64,000 nucleotides of DNA from Algoriphagus mannitolivorans DSM 15301 (GTDB lineage Bacteria; Bacteroidota; Bacteroidia; Cytophagales; Cyclobacteriaceae): positions 1 through 64,000 of the forward strand of contig NZ_AUBV01000015.1 of NCBI RefSeq assembly GCF_000429425.1, in the 5' to 3' direction. A model generated the notes under the pieces. It made no database searches. It was not told where the DNA came from and was given only the letters and a program-made list of their open reading frames with translations. This document shows, piece after piece, positions 23,440 through 32,083 of this stretch (position 1 is its first letter; every line of letters starts with the position of its first letter). The translations under genes and the position numbers were made by a program.

Positions 23440-25122
23440 TCAAGAACCAATGGCCTCAATATGGTTTTCTTTGATTTTTCTACGAAGAATTTTACCCACG
23501 TTGGTTTTGGGCAATTCATCTGTGAAATAGACTTCCCTAGGAACCTTGTAATTGGTTAATGATTCTTTACAATGATTGATAATTTGCTCAGAGGTTAGGC
23601 TTTGATCTTTTTTCACGACATAAGCCACGACTTTTTCAGTGGACTTAGGATCTGGCATCCCGATGACACCTACCTCCAAAACCCCTGGACAAGAAGCTAT
23701 GCAGTCCTCAATTTCATTGGGATAAACATTAAATCCGGAAACCAAGACCATTTCTTTTTTGCGGTCCACGATCTTGAAGAATCCACTTTCATCCATGACT
23801 CCAATGTCACCGGATTTAAACCATTCTCCATGCATAACTTTTGCAGTCTCGTCAGGCCTATTCCAATAGCCTTTCATGACTTGAGGACCTTTGATAAAGA
23901 TTTCTCCTTTTTCTCCCAAAGGAACTTCATTCCCATCATCATCAGCCACCATCACTTCTGTGTTAGGAAGTGGAATTCCGATAGTTCCGATCTTTTCTGT
24001 TCCATCAATCGGGTTACAGGTAGCCACTGGAGAAGTTTCTGTCAGTCCATAACCTTCAGCCAAAGGAACCCCAGTGACGAGTTTCCATTTTTCAGCAGTA
24101 GTTTTTTGGACTGCCATTCCACCACCGACTGCAATTTTCAACCCCGAAAAATCCAGATTTTTGAATGCTTCCTGGTTAAGCAATCCATTGAACAAAGTAT
24201 TCACTCCTGTGATCACGGAGAATTTCTTTTTGGCTAAATCTCCAATGAAAGCTTTCATATCCCTTGGATTGGTAATCAGCACATTATGAGCACCAATTTT
24301 AAGCATTGCCAGGCAGTTTACCGTCAGTGCGAAAATGTGGTAAAGAGGCAACGCAGTTATGACAATTTCCTCTCTTTCTTTCAGTCTTGGTTTCATCCAA
24401 GCTGAAATCTGCTGCATGTTAGCCACTATATTACCATGAGTCAATTCAGCGCCTTTCGAAACGCCAGTGGTACCTCCGGTGTATTGTAGAAATGCAGGAT
24501 CTGAAAGCGAAGTCTTCACAGGTTTGAAAGAAAACTTCGAACCTTCAGCTAAGGCTTTTTTCAGGGAAATTGAACCCGGAAGGGAAAAAGACGGAACCAT
24601 CTTTTTGACATGCTTGACTACCAAATTGACAATGGTGCCTTTTAGTCCTCCAAGTAGATCTCCTAGCTCAGTTGTAATGATTTTCTTGGCAGATATTTCA
24701 TTTCTGATTTTCTCCAAGTTGGAAGCAAAGTTCTCAACAATTACGATCACATCAGCCCCTGAGTCATTGAACTGATGCTTCATCTCAGCAGGTGTGTACA
24801 AAGGATTTGTATTGACGACCACCATTCCGGCTCGAAGAGCTCCAAACATCACCACGGGGTACTGAAGCGTATTGGGCATCTGAATGGCTACCCTTGAGCC
24901 TTTTTCGAGTTTGAGTCCTTGGGTAAGGTAGTTTGCGAAATTTGCGCTTAACTCGTCCAACACCTTAAATGTCATGGTTTTACCCATGCATTCAAAGGCT
25001 ACTTCATTACTGAACTTCCGGACACTTTCCTCAAATAAATCGCAAACGCTGTTATAAGCCGTGACATTGACAGTTTTGTCGACTGAAGGTGGGTAATTTT
25101 TAATCCAAGGAAAATCACTCAT
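23440..25122 (-). CDS. fadD: Long-chain fatty acid-CoA ligase
   Basis: 560 residues, full length for FadD. AMP-binding signature YTGGTTGVSKGAELTH (about 210-225), GYGLTETSPVATCNP, the KSGDIGVMDESGFFKIVDRKKEMVLVSGFNVYPNEIE linker, and the catalytic lysine in KTNVGKILRRKIKE. It activates fatty acids with ATP and CoA before beta-oxidation or lipid synthesis. The acyl-CoA dehydrogenase gene lies 72 bases upstream on the same strand, which fits joint use of fatty acids. Confidence 0.9.
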   Translation of the reverse strand: MSDFPWIKNYPPSVDKTVNVTAYNSVCDLFEESVRKFSNEVAFECMGKTMTFKVLDELSANFANYLTQGLKLEKGSRVAIQMPNTLQYPVVMFGALRAGMVVVNTNPLYTPAEMKHQFNDSGADVIVIVENFASNLEKIRNEISAKKIITTELGDLLGGLKGTIVNLVVKHVKKMVPSFSLPGSISLKKALAEGSKFSFKPVKTSLSDPAFLQYTGGTTGVSKGAELTHGNIVANMQQISAWMKPRLKEREEIVITALPLYHIFALTVNCLAMLKIGAHNVLITNPRDMKAFIGDLAKKKFSVITGVNTLFNGLLNQEAFKNLDFSGLKIAVGGGMAVQKTTAEKWKLVTGVPLAEGYGLTETSPVATCNPIDGTEKIGTIGIPLPNTEVMVADDDGNEVPLGEKGEIFIKGPQVMKGYWNRPDETAKVMHGEWFKSGDIGVMDESGFFKIVDRKKEMVLVSGFNVYPNEIEDCIASCPGVLEVGVIGMPDPKSTEKVVAYVVKKDQSLTSEQIINHCKESLTNYKVPREVYFTDELPKTNVGKILRRKIKENHIEAIGS

Positions 25123-25194
25123 AATTGGTCTATTTCGGGGTTTTTATCTTTTTCAATTACTTAAAAATCCTTTATATCACCAAGGATTTCTGTA

Positions 25195-26352
25195 TTACTT
25201 CAAAATTTTTCTGGCGATTAGTTCTTTCATGATTTCATTGGTCCCCGCATAGATTCTTTGAACTCGGGCATCTGCCCAACCTCTTGCCACAGGATATTCC
25301 CACATGTAACCGTAGCCACCATGTAGCTGGACACATTCATCAGCCACTTTACACTGAAGTTCAGTCATATTATACTTCGCTGCTGAAGCCATTGCAGAAT
25401 CAAGTTTTCCCTCATTATGCAGATACACTAAGTAATCGCAATAAATCCTTCCTTGTTCGACAGAAGCCATCATTTCTGCAAGTTTAAATCGGGTATTTTG
25501 AAACTCAGAAATAGCTTTACCAAAGGCTTTTCTTTGCTTCACATATTCCACAGTGGATTTGAGCAAAAATTCACTCAAGGCCACAGCAGCCAATGCTACC
25601 ACCAAACGCTCTTGAGCAAGTTCAGTCATTAAATACTTGAACCCATCCCCTACCTTACCCAGAAGGTTTTCTTTTGGAATCTTGACATCCTCGAAAAACA
25701 ACTCGCAGGTATCCTGAGCATGAAGGCCCACTTTTTCAAATGGAACTCCCTTGGTAAATCCTTCCATTTCCCGGTCTATCACAAAAAGACTGATCCCTTT
25801 TGCCCCTTTATTGGGATCTGTTTTGGCCGCAACCACCACCACATCCGCAAGGGAACCATTGGTGATAAAAGTCTTGGAGCCATTTAGCAAATAATACTCT
25901 CCTTTATCTTCTGCAGTTGACCTCATGCCCTGAAGGTCAGATCCAGCCCCTGGTTCGGTCATGGCTACGGCACCGATATATTCCCCTGTGACCATTTTGG
26001 GAATATATTTGGCAAGCACTGCCTCTTTCCCATAATGTAGGATATAGGGCATGACAATATCAGAATGCAAGGGATAGCCAATGGTTGGTCCTGAACATCC
26101 GCTTAGCCCAAGTTCTTCAATCAAAATGGCGTTATATCGGAAATCTTTGATGTTCATTCCACCCAAGTGTTCCGGGGCCTGAATCCCCAGAAAACCGTTT
26201 TCACCAAATTTCATCCAAGATTCCCTGCTTACTCTTTTGTCTTTTTCCCATTGTGCATTATTGGGAATAATCTCTCTGGCAATGAAATCTCTAACACTTT
26301 GTCTAAAAAGTTCATGCTCTTCATTGAAAATCGATCTGTGTAGTCCGTACAT
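25195..26352 (-). CDS. Acyl-CoA dehydrogenase, long-chain/isovaleryl type
   Basis: 385 residues. FAD-binding AVAMTEPGAGSDLQGM and the C-terminal ADARVQRIYAGTNEIMKELIAR are clear. At the position where medium-chain enzymes have the catalytic Glu (YEGT) this protein has YAGT; instead the Glu in AQERLV (with YVKQRKAFGK following) matches the catalytic base of long-chain and isovaleryl enzymes. It oxidises acyl-CoA to enoyl-CoA, passing electrons to ETF. Likely co-transcribed with the ligase downstream. A TATTTTTG box lies just upstream. Confidence 0.9.
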   Translation of the reverse strand: MYGLHRSIFNEEHELFRQSVRDFIAREIIPNNAQWEKDKRVSRESWMKFGENGFLGIQAPEHLGGMNIKDFRYNAILIEELGLSGCSGPTIGYPLHSDIVMPYILHYGKEAVLAKYIPKMVTGEYIGAVAMTEPGAGSDLQGMRSTAEDKGEYYLLNGSKTFITNGSLADVVVVAAKTDPNKGAKGISLFVIDREMEGFTKGVPFEKVGLHAQDTCELFFEDVKIPKENLLGKVGDGFKYLMTELAQERLVVALAAVALSEFLLKSTVEYVKQRKAFGKAISEFQNTRFKLAEMMASVEQGRIYCDYLVYLHNEGKLDSAMASAAKYNMTELQCKVADECVQLHGGYGYMWEYPVARGWADARVQRIYAGTNEIMKELIARKILK

Positions 26353-26375
26353 ATTTGGGTTTAGTTTTGCTGGAT

Positions 26376-26383
26376 CAAAAATA
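26376..26383 (-). promoter_or_regulatory. Probable -7 box of the acyl-CoA dehydrogenase promoter
   Basis: Minus strand TATTTTTG fits the Bacteroidota TAnnTTTG box and lies 24 bases before the start codon. I see no good TTTG at the -33 position, so this is a partial promoter match. Confidence 0.4.
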
Positions 26384-26496
26384 AAGGTTTTAGAGTTCTG
26401 GATTTTTGCCGCTCCTCAGACTTTCCTGAATTAATTCGGAATTTCTGCCAAAAGCTAAGATTCAAGCTCTTACATTTAAAAATCAATCCGCTCGAA

Positions 26497-27468
26497 ATGA
26501 TCGAATTATCAGAGAATACCTCCCTCCGGGAATTACAGGCTTTATCTTTTTGGGAAAAAGAAGAAATCCTTCAAGAATCCAGCTCAGCCGGCCCCAGTAA
26601 TATGAATTTGGTGCTCAGGATTAAGACATCTAACCGAAGCGTCATTCTCAAACAGTCTAAACCTTATGTCCGAAAATTCCCTCAAATCCCGGCTCCAATT
26701 CAAAGAATTCAGGTGGAATTTGAGTTTTTACAGCTTTTAGAAAACCACCCTTTGGCAGCCAAATTTGTCCCAAAAATCTTGGCCTACGACGCTTCAAATC
26801 ATATCTTACTCACAGAAGATCTGGGAAAGGGCAAGGATTTTTCAGGAATCTATTCCGGAGAGAAGTCCCTCAATGAAACAGATATTTCCACTTTAATGGA
26901 GTTTATCAATGTACTCCATGGAATTCAAGCGAAGGACTTTCCTGATAACATGGACATGAGAATTCTCAACCATGAGCATATTTTTCATTTTCCTTTTCAA
27001 AAAGAAAATGGATTTGATCTGGATTCCATTCAGCCGGGGCTTCAAAAATTATCCTTGGAATTCAAGCACAATGAGCTTTTAAAAGAAAAAATTGAATCTC
27101 TGGGTAAGCAATATCTTTCCAAAGGTGAAACCCTACTCCATGGGGATTTCTATCCTGGAAGCTGGCTGGAAGTTTCCACCGGTCTAAAGGTAATCGATCC
27201 GGAGTTTGGCTTTATGGGAGACCGAGAGTTTGATTTGGGAGTCTTTTTAGCCCATTTGGATCTCGGTCAACAGAAAGAAGATCTCAAAAATCAGGTGATT
27301 TCCTCCTACTCCCACTCTTTTAACCTGCCGCTATTAAAAGCCTACAGAGGTGTAGAAATTCTCCGTCGATTGATAGGAATTGCACAAGTTCCGGTCAACA
27401 TGACCTTAAGTCAAAAAGAAGCCCTGTTGAATTTTGCAAAGTCCCTGATTATAGATGCTCATGAATAA
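26497..27468 (+). CDS. Aminoglycoside phosphotransferase-fold small-molecule kinase
   Basis: 323 residues of the APH/choline kinase fold. Catalytic loop LLHGDFYPGSWL (Asp of HGD as base) and metal-binding VIDPEFGFMGDREFDLG. Ser replaces the usual Asn in the HGDxxxxN motif, and IDPEF..(G)..FDLG resembles methylthioribose kinase (MtnK) more than drug-resistance enzymes. Likely phosphorylates a ribose- or choline-like metabolite; the substrate is not fixed by sequence. Its stop overlaps the following lipoprotein gene, so they are co-translated. Confidence 0.75.
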   Translation: MIELSENTSLRELQALSFWEKEEILQESSSAGPSNMNLVLRIKTSNRSVILKQSKPYVRKFPQIPAPIQRIQVEFEFLQLLENHPLAAKFVPKILAYDASNHILLTEDLGKGKDFSGIYSGEKSLNETDISTLMEFINVLHGIQAKDFPDNMDMRILNHEHIFHFPFQKENGFDLDSIQPGLQKLSLEFKHNELLKEKIESLGKQYLSKGETLLHGDFYPGSWLEVSTGLKVIDPEFGFMGDREFDLGVFLAHLDLGQQKEDLKNQVISSYSHSFNLPLLKAYRGVEILRRLIGIAQVPVNMTLSQKEALLNFAKSLIIDAHE

Positions 27469-28690
27469 ACTTCTCCTTGTTTTCCTTGTCCTAGCCTTGA
27501 TTTCCTGTAAAAAAACAGAGGAAACTCCTACCTATGACGTCCTTCAAAAATCCAGCTTGAGCGAATCTCAGCTTCAGGACAAAATCTTGGGAATGTTGGT
27601 AGGGTCAGCAATCGGAGATGCGATGGGAGCACCTACTGAAATGTGGAGCCGGGAAAGCATTGCATTAGAGTATGGGTTTGTAGAAAGATTGGACTCCATG
27701 GTGCGTGAAGCCTCTCCTGAAGGAATTTGGATTCCCAATTTACCTGCCGGAGGAACCACGGATGATACTCGATGGAAGGTATTGGCGGCCAACTACCTTT
27801 TAGGCCAAAAGCCGGGAAGTTTGGATCCAAAGGGGTTTGCCAAACAAATACTCAAAACCTATGAATCCAGCTTGGAAAAATTCAAGTCTTTAGACTCTCA
27901 AGACCCTGAGCCCTACGAAAAAATAATGCTTGAAGTAAATTGGCTCTCCGAATGGGCGAAAGTCAGCTATCCCTTTTTGGACAATAATCTTCCTGCATTT
28001 GTAGATTCACTGTCGAAATTTTACGGAGGAGAGATGGTCTGTGCGGGACTACTTTATGCGCCGGCTATCGGTGCATTTTTTCCCGGAGATCCCGAAAAAG
28101 CCTACCGAGAAGGTTATAAGCTTACTTTTTTTGATTTGGGCTACGCTCGGGACATCAGTGCATTAAGTATGGCGATGACTGCTGCTGGGATGAAAGCAGG
28201 AGCCACAAAATCCGATTTGTTGGCTTCTTTGAGATTGGATCCTGAAAAATATTTTGAAAGCAGGTTGGTAGGCAGAACCTCCCATCGAATCCTGAAGGAT
28301 GCTCTTTGGATCAATGAGGAAGCTAAAAAGCAGGACAGTATATCTCCTTACTTAGATTCGAAAAGTAAAGCTTTGGCTTATGCTTTTTCGCTATTGGATC
28401 AAAAACAACAGGACATGCCATTCCATGCCGGTGAGATATATATTCAATCCTTGACGGCCATGATTTATGCAGATTTTGATTTTAAAAACTCCCTGATTTT
28501 CCTGGTGAATTATGGTAGGGATAATGACACTACAGCTGCCTTGGTGGGCGGAATCCTGGGTGCATGGTATGGATTTGAAAAACTTCCAGAAAAAGAAAGA
28601 ATTCAAGTCTTGAAAGTATCCAAAGAAGTCTTGGGAATAGATCTCGAAGAAAAGGCCAGACAATTGACTACCCATCTCCTTGGAAATTAA
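27461..28690 (+). CDS. ADP-ribosylglycohydrolase family lipoprotein
   Basis: About 409 residues. Lipobox LALISC at the end of a signal peptide (start taken as the ATG at 27461; one six bases upstream is equally open) places it in the envelope. The DraG-type fold is shown by GMLVGSAIGDAMGAPTEMW, GGTTDDTRW (the T-D-D metal ligands) and NYGRDNDTTAALVGGILGAWYG near the C-terminus (D-x-D-T-T ligands). Family members remove ADP-ribose from proteins or hydrolyse ADP-ribosyl or related N-glycosidic bonds using two Mg or Mn ions. An envelope-facing member must act on an extracellular or periplasmic substrate. The gene overlaps the kinase gene by 8 bases. Confidence 0.85.
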   Translation: MNKLLLVFLVLALISCKKTEETPTYDVLQKSSLSESQLQDKILGMLVGSAIGDAMGAPTEMWSRESIALEYGFVERLDSMVREASPEGIWIPNLPAGGTTDDTRWKVLAANYLLGQKPGSLDPKGFAKQILKTYESSLEKFKSLDSQDPEPYEKIMLEVNWLSEWAKVSYPFLDNNLPAFVDSLSKFYGGEMVCAGLLYAPAIGAFFPGDPEKAYREGYKLTFFDLGYARDISALSMAMTAAGMKAGATKSDLLASLRLDPEKYFESRLVGRTSHRILKDALWINEEAKKQDSISPYLDSKSKALAYAFSLLDQKQQDMPFHAGEIYIQSLTAMIYADFDFKNSLIFLVNYGRDNDTTAALVGGILGAWYGFEKLPEKERIQVLKVSKEVLGIDLEEKARQLTTHLLGN

Positions 28691-28715
28691 AAAACCCGAG
28701 ACAAGCTCGGGTTTT
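28691..28715. terminator. Bidirectional terminator
   Basis: AAAACCCGAG (28691-28700), loop ACAAG, CTCGGGTTTT (28706-28715), sitting between the convergent ADP-ribosylglycohydrolase gene and the secreted-protein gene. Confidence 0.85.
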
Positions 28716-28735
28716 AGTGGAAGTTTAACAGGTTT

Positions 28736-29323
28736 TTATTCAAAATAAAGGGTTTTGCTTCTGCCTTTGGCATCCTTCAATTCAACGTAGACATCTTCTG
28801 CGGAAACGCCCACAAGTCTGTAATTCTTTTGAAATCCTGCTGGTTGGAAAATATCTTCTCTCAGCATTACTCTACCGGACTCCGCATATCTCAAAGTCAC
28901 CTCGACCCCCGGCTCTTCTAGGCCTACCACAGTTAGGTTGATGGCATTGCCTTCAATTTCCTTCGCATAAGCCACCAAAGGAGATGCTGGTGTCTCAGTT
29001 TTTTCGAAGGTTTCTACGCTATACTCTACTTTTTCATCTTCTGTGATAATCCTGACAGTGTATTCTCCGCATGGCAAATCCTTGAGATTATAGGGGATCA
29101 CTACATCCTGACCAGTGACATTTACTTTTCTTTGATGAAGCTTTTTTCCATTTGGATCCAAGATTGCAACTTTGGCTTGACCCACACCTTCTTTAAGAAG
29201 GACATTTACTTTTTTAAAATTTGCCTTTACTTCTGAATTGGATTTCAAATCATCGGAGGCATTTGCGGCAAGACTACTTAATGTAAGTGCGCTTGCAATG
29301 GCGAAAGTGAATAAAGTTTTCAT
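28736..29323 (-). CDS. Secreted beta-sandwich protein of unknown function (195 aa)
   Basis: Signal peptide 1-22 (cut after AANA), then sequence dominated by beta strands: GQAKVAILDPNGKKLHQRKVNVTGQDVVIPYNLKDLPCGEYTVRI and a second similar half. The GEYTVRI pattern resembles Bacteroidota Por-secretion-tail or DUF3244-like folds, but the protein lacks a full sorting-domain motif at the end. Periplasmic or secreted. No operon partner. Confidence 0.7.
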   Translation of the reverse strand: MKTLFTFAIASALTLSSLAANASDDLKSNSEVKANFKKVNVLLKEGVGQAKVAILDPNGKKLHQRKVNVTGQDVVIPYNLKDLPCGEYTVRIITEDEKVEYSVETFEKTETPASPLVAYAKEIEGNAINLTVVGLEEPGVEVTLRYAESGRVMLREDIFQPAGFQKNYRLVGVSAEDVYVELKDAKGRSKTLYFE

Positions 29324-29703
29324 AACAGTTTGTTGGTTTAGATTCGTGTCTAGCTTTTTGCCAAGGACGTACCAACAATTATTTCGACATTCACACCTTC
29401 CTGTAATTGCTTCAGCGGTATTAAGGATTTTTAAAGATTTAAAAAGAATATTATTTCGATTAGTGCTAATTCTTTAACCGATAGTTGATCGATTCTGGGA
29501 AAACCCCTGTTTTTTTGTCACAGTAGCGGACATTTTAGGTCAAAAAGGCAAAAAGTGTGGGTTACAAAGAAATGAATGATATTAAGGAAATTTAATTTTC
29601 AAATTTTCAAACAATTTGAAATCAAGGAATTAACCATAAAAAAACCTGTACGTTGTCGTACAGGCTTTGTCCGCTAAGGCTCAAGTTCAGACCGAAATCC
29701 AGC
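29324..29703. other. 380-base non-coding region
   Basis: Holds the upstream region of the 28736 gene and a terminator for the gene ending at 29704. I see no supported open frame, no RNA gene fold and no repeat in 29400-29640. The part 29510-29600 has a purine-rich stretch (CAAAAAGGCAAAAAGTG) of no recognised meaning. Confidence 0.4.
29645..29664 (-). terminator. Rho-independent terminator of the 187-aa protein gene
   Basis: CCTGTACG / CGTACAGG stem with TTGT loop, followed on the minus strand by seven Ts. Confidence 0.8.
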
Positions 29704-30267
29704 TTAAAAAGCGTAGCCTAATCCCGCTCCGATATATAAAGGCCAAAAACCGTTGTTGTTGAAAATCGGAGCTAGGTTAAGTCTCCAGGTGACTCCCCCA
29801 TCTACCGGCACCTTACGATATCCAAAGTTTAAAGTACCCATGACACTCGGGGATCCATCTACGTCCAAGATGTAACTGTATGAACTGGTATAATAGCTTG
29901 TACACACGAAGTTGTTGTTTTGATCATAGTAGCCATTTTGACAATAGCTATATCGATCCTCATTGAATGCAAAAAAAGTAAATCCCATTCCCATCTCGAA
30001 ATAGTGAGGACCTTGTCCATAAAGCTTATTGACCATGATTGGCATAGAGAAAAAGCTTTCATTCCGGGTAGAATATCCTCCCAAACCTATCCTCATTCCC
30101 CAGGAATCCATTTTGGTTTTATCAAAACGGAAATCATAATTAAAGCTGTAAGGAAGTCCAGCTCCTCCCAATTCCAGAAAAAGGGACTGACTGGGGAGTT
30201 TTTCCTCTTGGGAAAAAGCTTGGAAAGCCATGAGGCTGACCAGCAAAAATGTAAATAAGGATTTCAT
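29704..30267 (-). CDS. Small outer-membrane beta-barrel-like protein (187 aa)
   Basis: Signal peptide 1-19 (cut after AFS-Q). The mature protein alternates aromatic and polar residues in short strands (SFNYDFRFDKTKMDSWGMRIGLGGYSTR, YFEMGMGFTFFAF, GTLNFGYRKVP, WRLNLAPIFNNNG) and ends with Phe (LYIGAGLGYAF), the usual outer-membrane barrel ending. It has a short Cys/Tyr-rich loop (YSYCQNGYYDQNNNFVC). No enzymatic motif. Single gene with its own terminator. Confidence 0.75.
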   Translation of the reverse strand: MKSLFTFLLVSLMAFQAFSQEEKLPSQSLFLELGGAGLPYSFNYDFRFDKTKMDSWGMRIGLGGYSTRNESFFSMPIMVNKLYGQGPHYFEMGMGFTFFAFNEDRYSYCQNGYYDQNNNFVCTSYYTSSYSYILDVDGSPSVMGTLNFGYRKVPVDGGVTWRLNLAPIFNNNGFWPLYIGAGLGYAF

Positions 30268-30396
30268 GTTGTGGAAGTTTTATTCAATCACGGTAAAAAT
30301 ACAGAAAACGCTACCTTATTTCTAAGTCTTTAGGAAGGAATTCTCATCTTGGCTATAGAATACTTATTTTTATCTGGTACATCGGAGGTCGTGATT

Positions 30397-30984
30397 ATGG
30401 ATTCAATTTCAAAAAAGTTAAAAGCTACTCTAGGGATAATCTTGCTATATCCAATGCTTTTGGTGCTCTCTTCTTGCATGGAAAATGAATTTTACATTGA
30501 GGGCTGCCCCCTACCAGCACAAGCTGATGCCACGGGACTTGCCCAGATTTTTTTTAGCCCCTACAAAAATCAGAAATACTCCAGTTCCGCAGATACGGTT
30601 CCTTTTAATGATTTTCGTTTCAACATCGAGCTCAAGATTCTCGAGAAAGAACGGGCTGATGCAGGATCCTTTCCGGGGAAAGCTTTGGCTCTGTCTTGCA
30701 TGAAAACATACTCCATTTCCAACATATCCAATATCTCAGTGATTCTACAGCAACCATTCGCAGGCCTGCCTATAGGAACGGATATCGCCTATTTATTGGA
30801 AAGTCCGGAAGGAAAGAAACTCTCAGAACTTCGGGAATTTTTGGAGGTCCAAGTTTTCTTCAGCTTCAAGCTAAAAATCACCCCTGAAAATTATTCTCAA
30901 TTAAAAACCCGCACCTTCTTATTTTTGAAGGATGGAAGTCGGCATAATCTAGAATCCACTTCCCCCTATTTAAAAATCTCCTGA
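30397..30984 (+). CDS. Lipoprotein of unknown function (195 aa)
   Basis: The start is the ATG at 30397, preceded eight bases earlier by a strong GGAGG ribosome-binding site (30384-30388); the upstream frame to 30349 lacks such a site. Residues to ~32 form a lipoprotein signal with LVLSSC. The rest looks beta-rich (DFRFNIELKILEKERAD, EFLEVQVFFSFKLKITPENYS). I do not recognise a family. It abuts the hydrolase gene downstream with one base between stop and start, so the two are coupled. Confidence 0.75.
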   Translation: MDSISKKLKATLGIILLYPMLLVLSSCMENEFYIEGCPLPAQADATGLAQIFFSPYKNQKYSSSADTVPFNDFRFNIELKILEKERADAGSFPGKALALSCMKTYSISNISNISVILQQPFAGLPIGTDIAYLLESPEGKKLSELREFLEVQVFFSFKLKITPENYSQLKTRTFLFLKDGSRHNLESTSPYLKIS

Positions 30985-30985
30985 C

Positions 30986-32059
30986 ATGCTTAGAAAAATT
31001 TTTCTCTTTCTCTTTGCCACGGCAATCGTACTGGTCATTGTGTACATGCTGGGTCCAAAGACCGAAACCCAAATCTTAACCATTAACTTTCCTGAAGTAC
31101 CGACTGGAATATCAGAATTGGAGGAGTATCTCAAAAACCGGGAAGATACTGTAGTCGGGTTGAAGCCCGGTAATGAAGCTTATATCCAATGGGCTGATAG
31201 TGTGAATAAAGGCAAAACCCCTTACTCTATTATTTATATCCATGGGTTTGGCGCTGGGCCTATGGAAGGAGATCCGGTACATCGATTTCTTGGAGAGCAT
31301 TTCGGCGCCAATGTTTTCGTGACCCGCCTTCCTGAGCATGGCATACGACGTGCCAATGGTATGGCATACCTCAACGCACAAGCTCTCGCAGATGCAGCAG
31401 GAGAAGCTTACCAAATCGGAAAAAGTCTGGGAGATTCGGTCATCGTGGTCGGAACTTCCATGGGAGGAGCCTTGTCACTTTTACTTGCAAGCCAGCAGCC
31501 CGAAATTGCAGCCGTAATACTTTATTCCCCTGCCATTCGGGACAAAGGAGAGAGATTGGAGGCTTTGTTTAAGCCATGGTCTAAATTTTTGATGGAAAAA
31601 ACCATGACCCAAAATGGATCTATGGACATGAAGCGCACCGGAGAAAAGGCTGAATTCTGGTCTGAAGTGCAGCACCTCAATGCGTATGAAAGCTTGGCCA
31701 TTCTTTTATACAGTGAAATGAATGCTTCCACTTTCTCAAAAATCCATCAGCCGGTATTCTTGGCCTATTATTATAAAAGCGATGAGGAACAAGATCCGGT
31801 AGTCTCTGTACCAAAAATGCTGGAAATGTACAGTCAGCTGGGAACTCCTGATAATTTAAAAAGGGAGAAAGCATTTCCAAAATCCGGAGATCATGTCATC
31901 GCTTCATCCATCACCTCCAATGACTGGCAAGGTGTCTTGTTTGGTACCATTGATTTTCTGGAAAATGTGGTAAAAGTCCCTGCCAACCCAAAATATCAGG
32001 AACAGGTGGAAGAAATGAGTCGAGCCAAAGATTTGGTGGACAGCTTGGACAAAAACTAA
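30986..32059 (+). CDS. Alpha/beta hydrolase, membrane-anchored
   Basis: 357 residues. A hydrophobic N-terminal segment (FLFLFATAIVLVIVYML) acts as anchor or signal. The alpha/beta hydrolase domain has IHGFGAGPMEGDP, nucleophile Ser158 in GTSMGG, Asp270 in EEQDPVVSV and His303 in SGDHVIAS. It resembles monoacylglycerol lipase/carboxylesterase proteins and probably cleaves an ester in the periplasm. Substrate unknown. Co-transcribed with the lipoprotein upstream. Confidence 0.85.
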   Translation: MLRKIFLFLFATAIVLVIVYMLGPKTETQILTINFPEVPTGISELEEYLKNREDTVVGLKPGNEAYIQWADSVNKGKTPYSIIYIHGFGAGPMEGDPVHRFLGEHFGANVFVTRLPEHGIRRANGMAYLNAQALADAAGEAYQIGKSLGDSVIVVGTSMGGALSLLLASQQPEIAAVILYSPAIRDKGERLEALFKPWSKFLMEKTMTQNGSMDMKRTGEKAEFWSEVQHLNAYESLAILLYSEMNASTFSKIHQPVFLAYYYKSDEEQDPVVSVPKMLEMYSQLGTPDNLKREKAFPKSGDHVIASSITSNDWQGVLFGTIDFLENVVKVPANPKYQEQVEEMSRAKDLVDSLDKN

Positions 32060-32060
32060 A

Positions 32061-32083
32061 AAAAGGCCTCTAGGAGGCCTTTT
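32061..32083. terminator. Bidirectional terminator
   Basis: AAAAGGCCTC, loop TAG, GAGGCCTTTT between the convergent hydrolase and acetylesterase genes. The minus-strand stop codon lies inside the hairpin. Confidence 0.85.

Noticed and set aside
23602..24237. 211-residue plus-strand frame antisense to fadD
   Set aside because: Antisense of the AMP-binding core; no signal, no family pattern.
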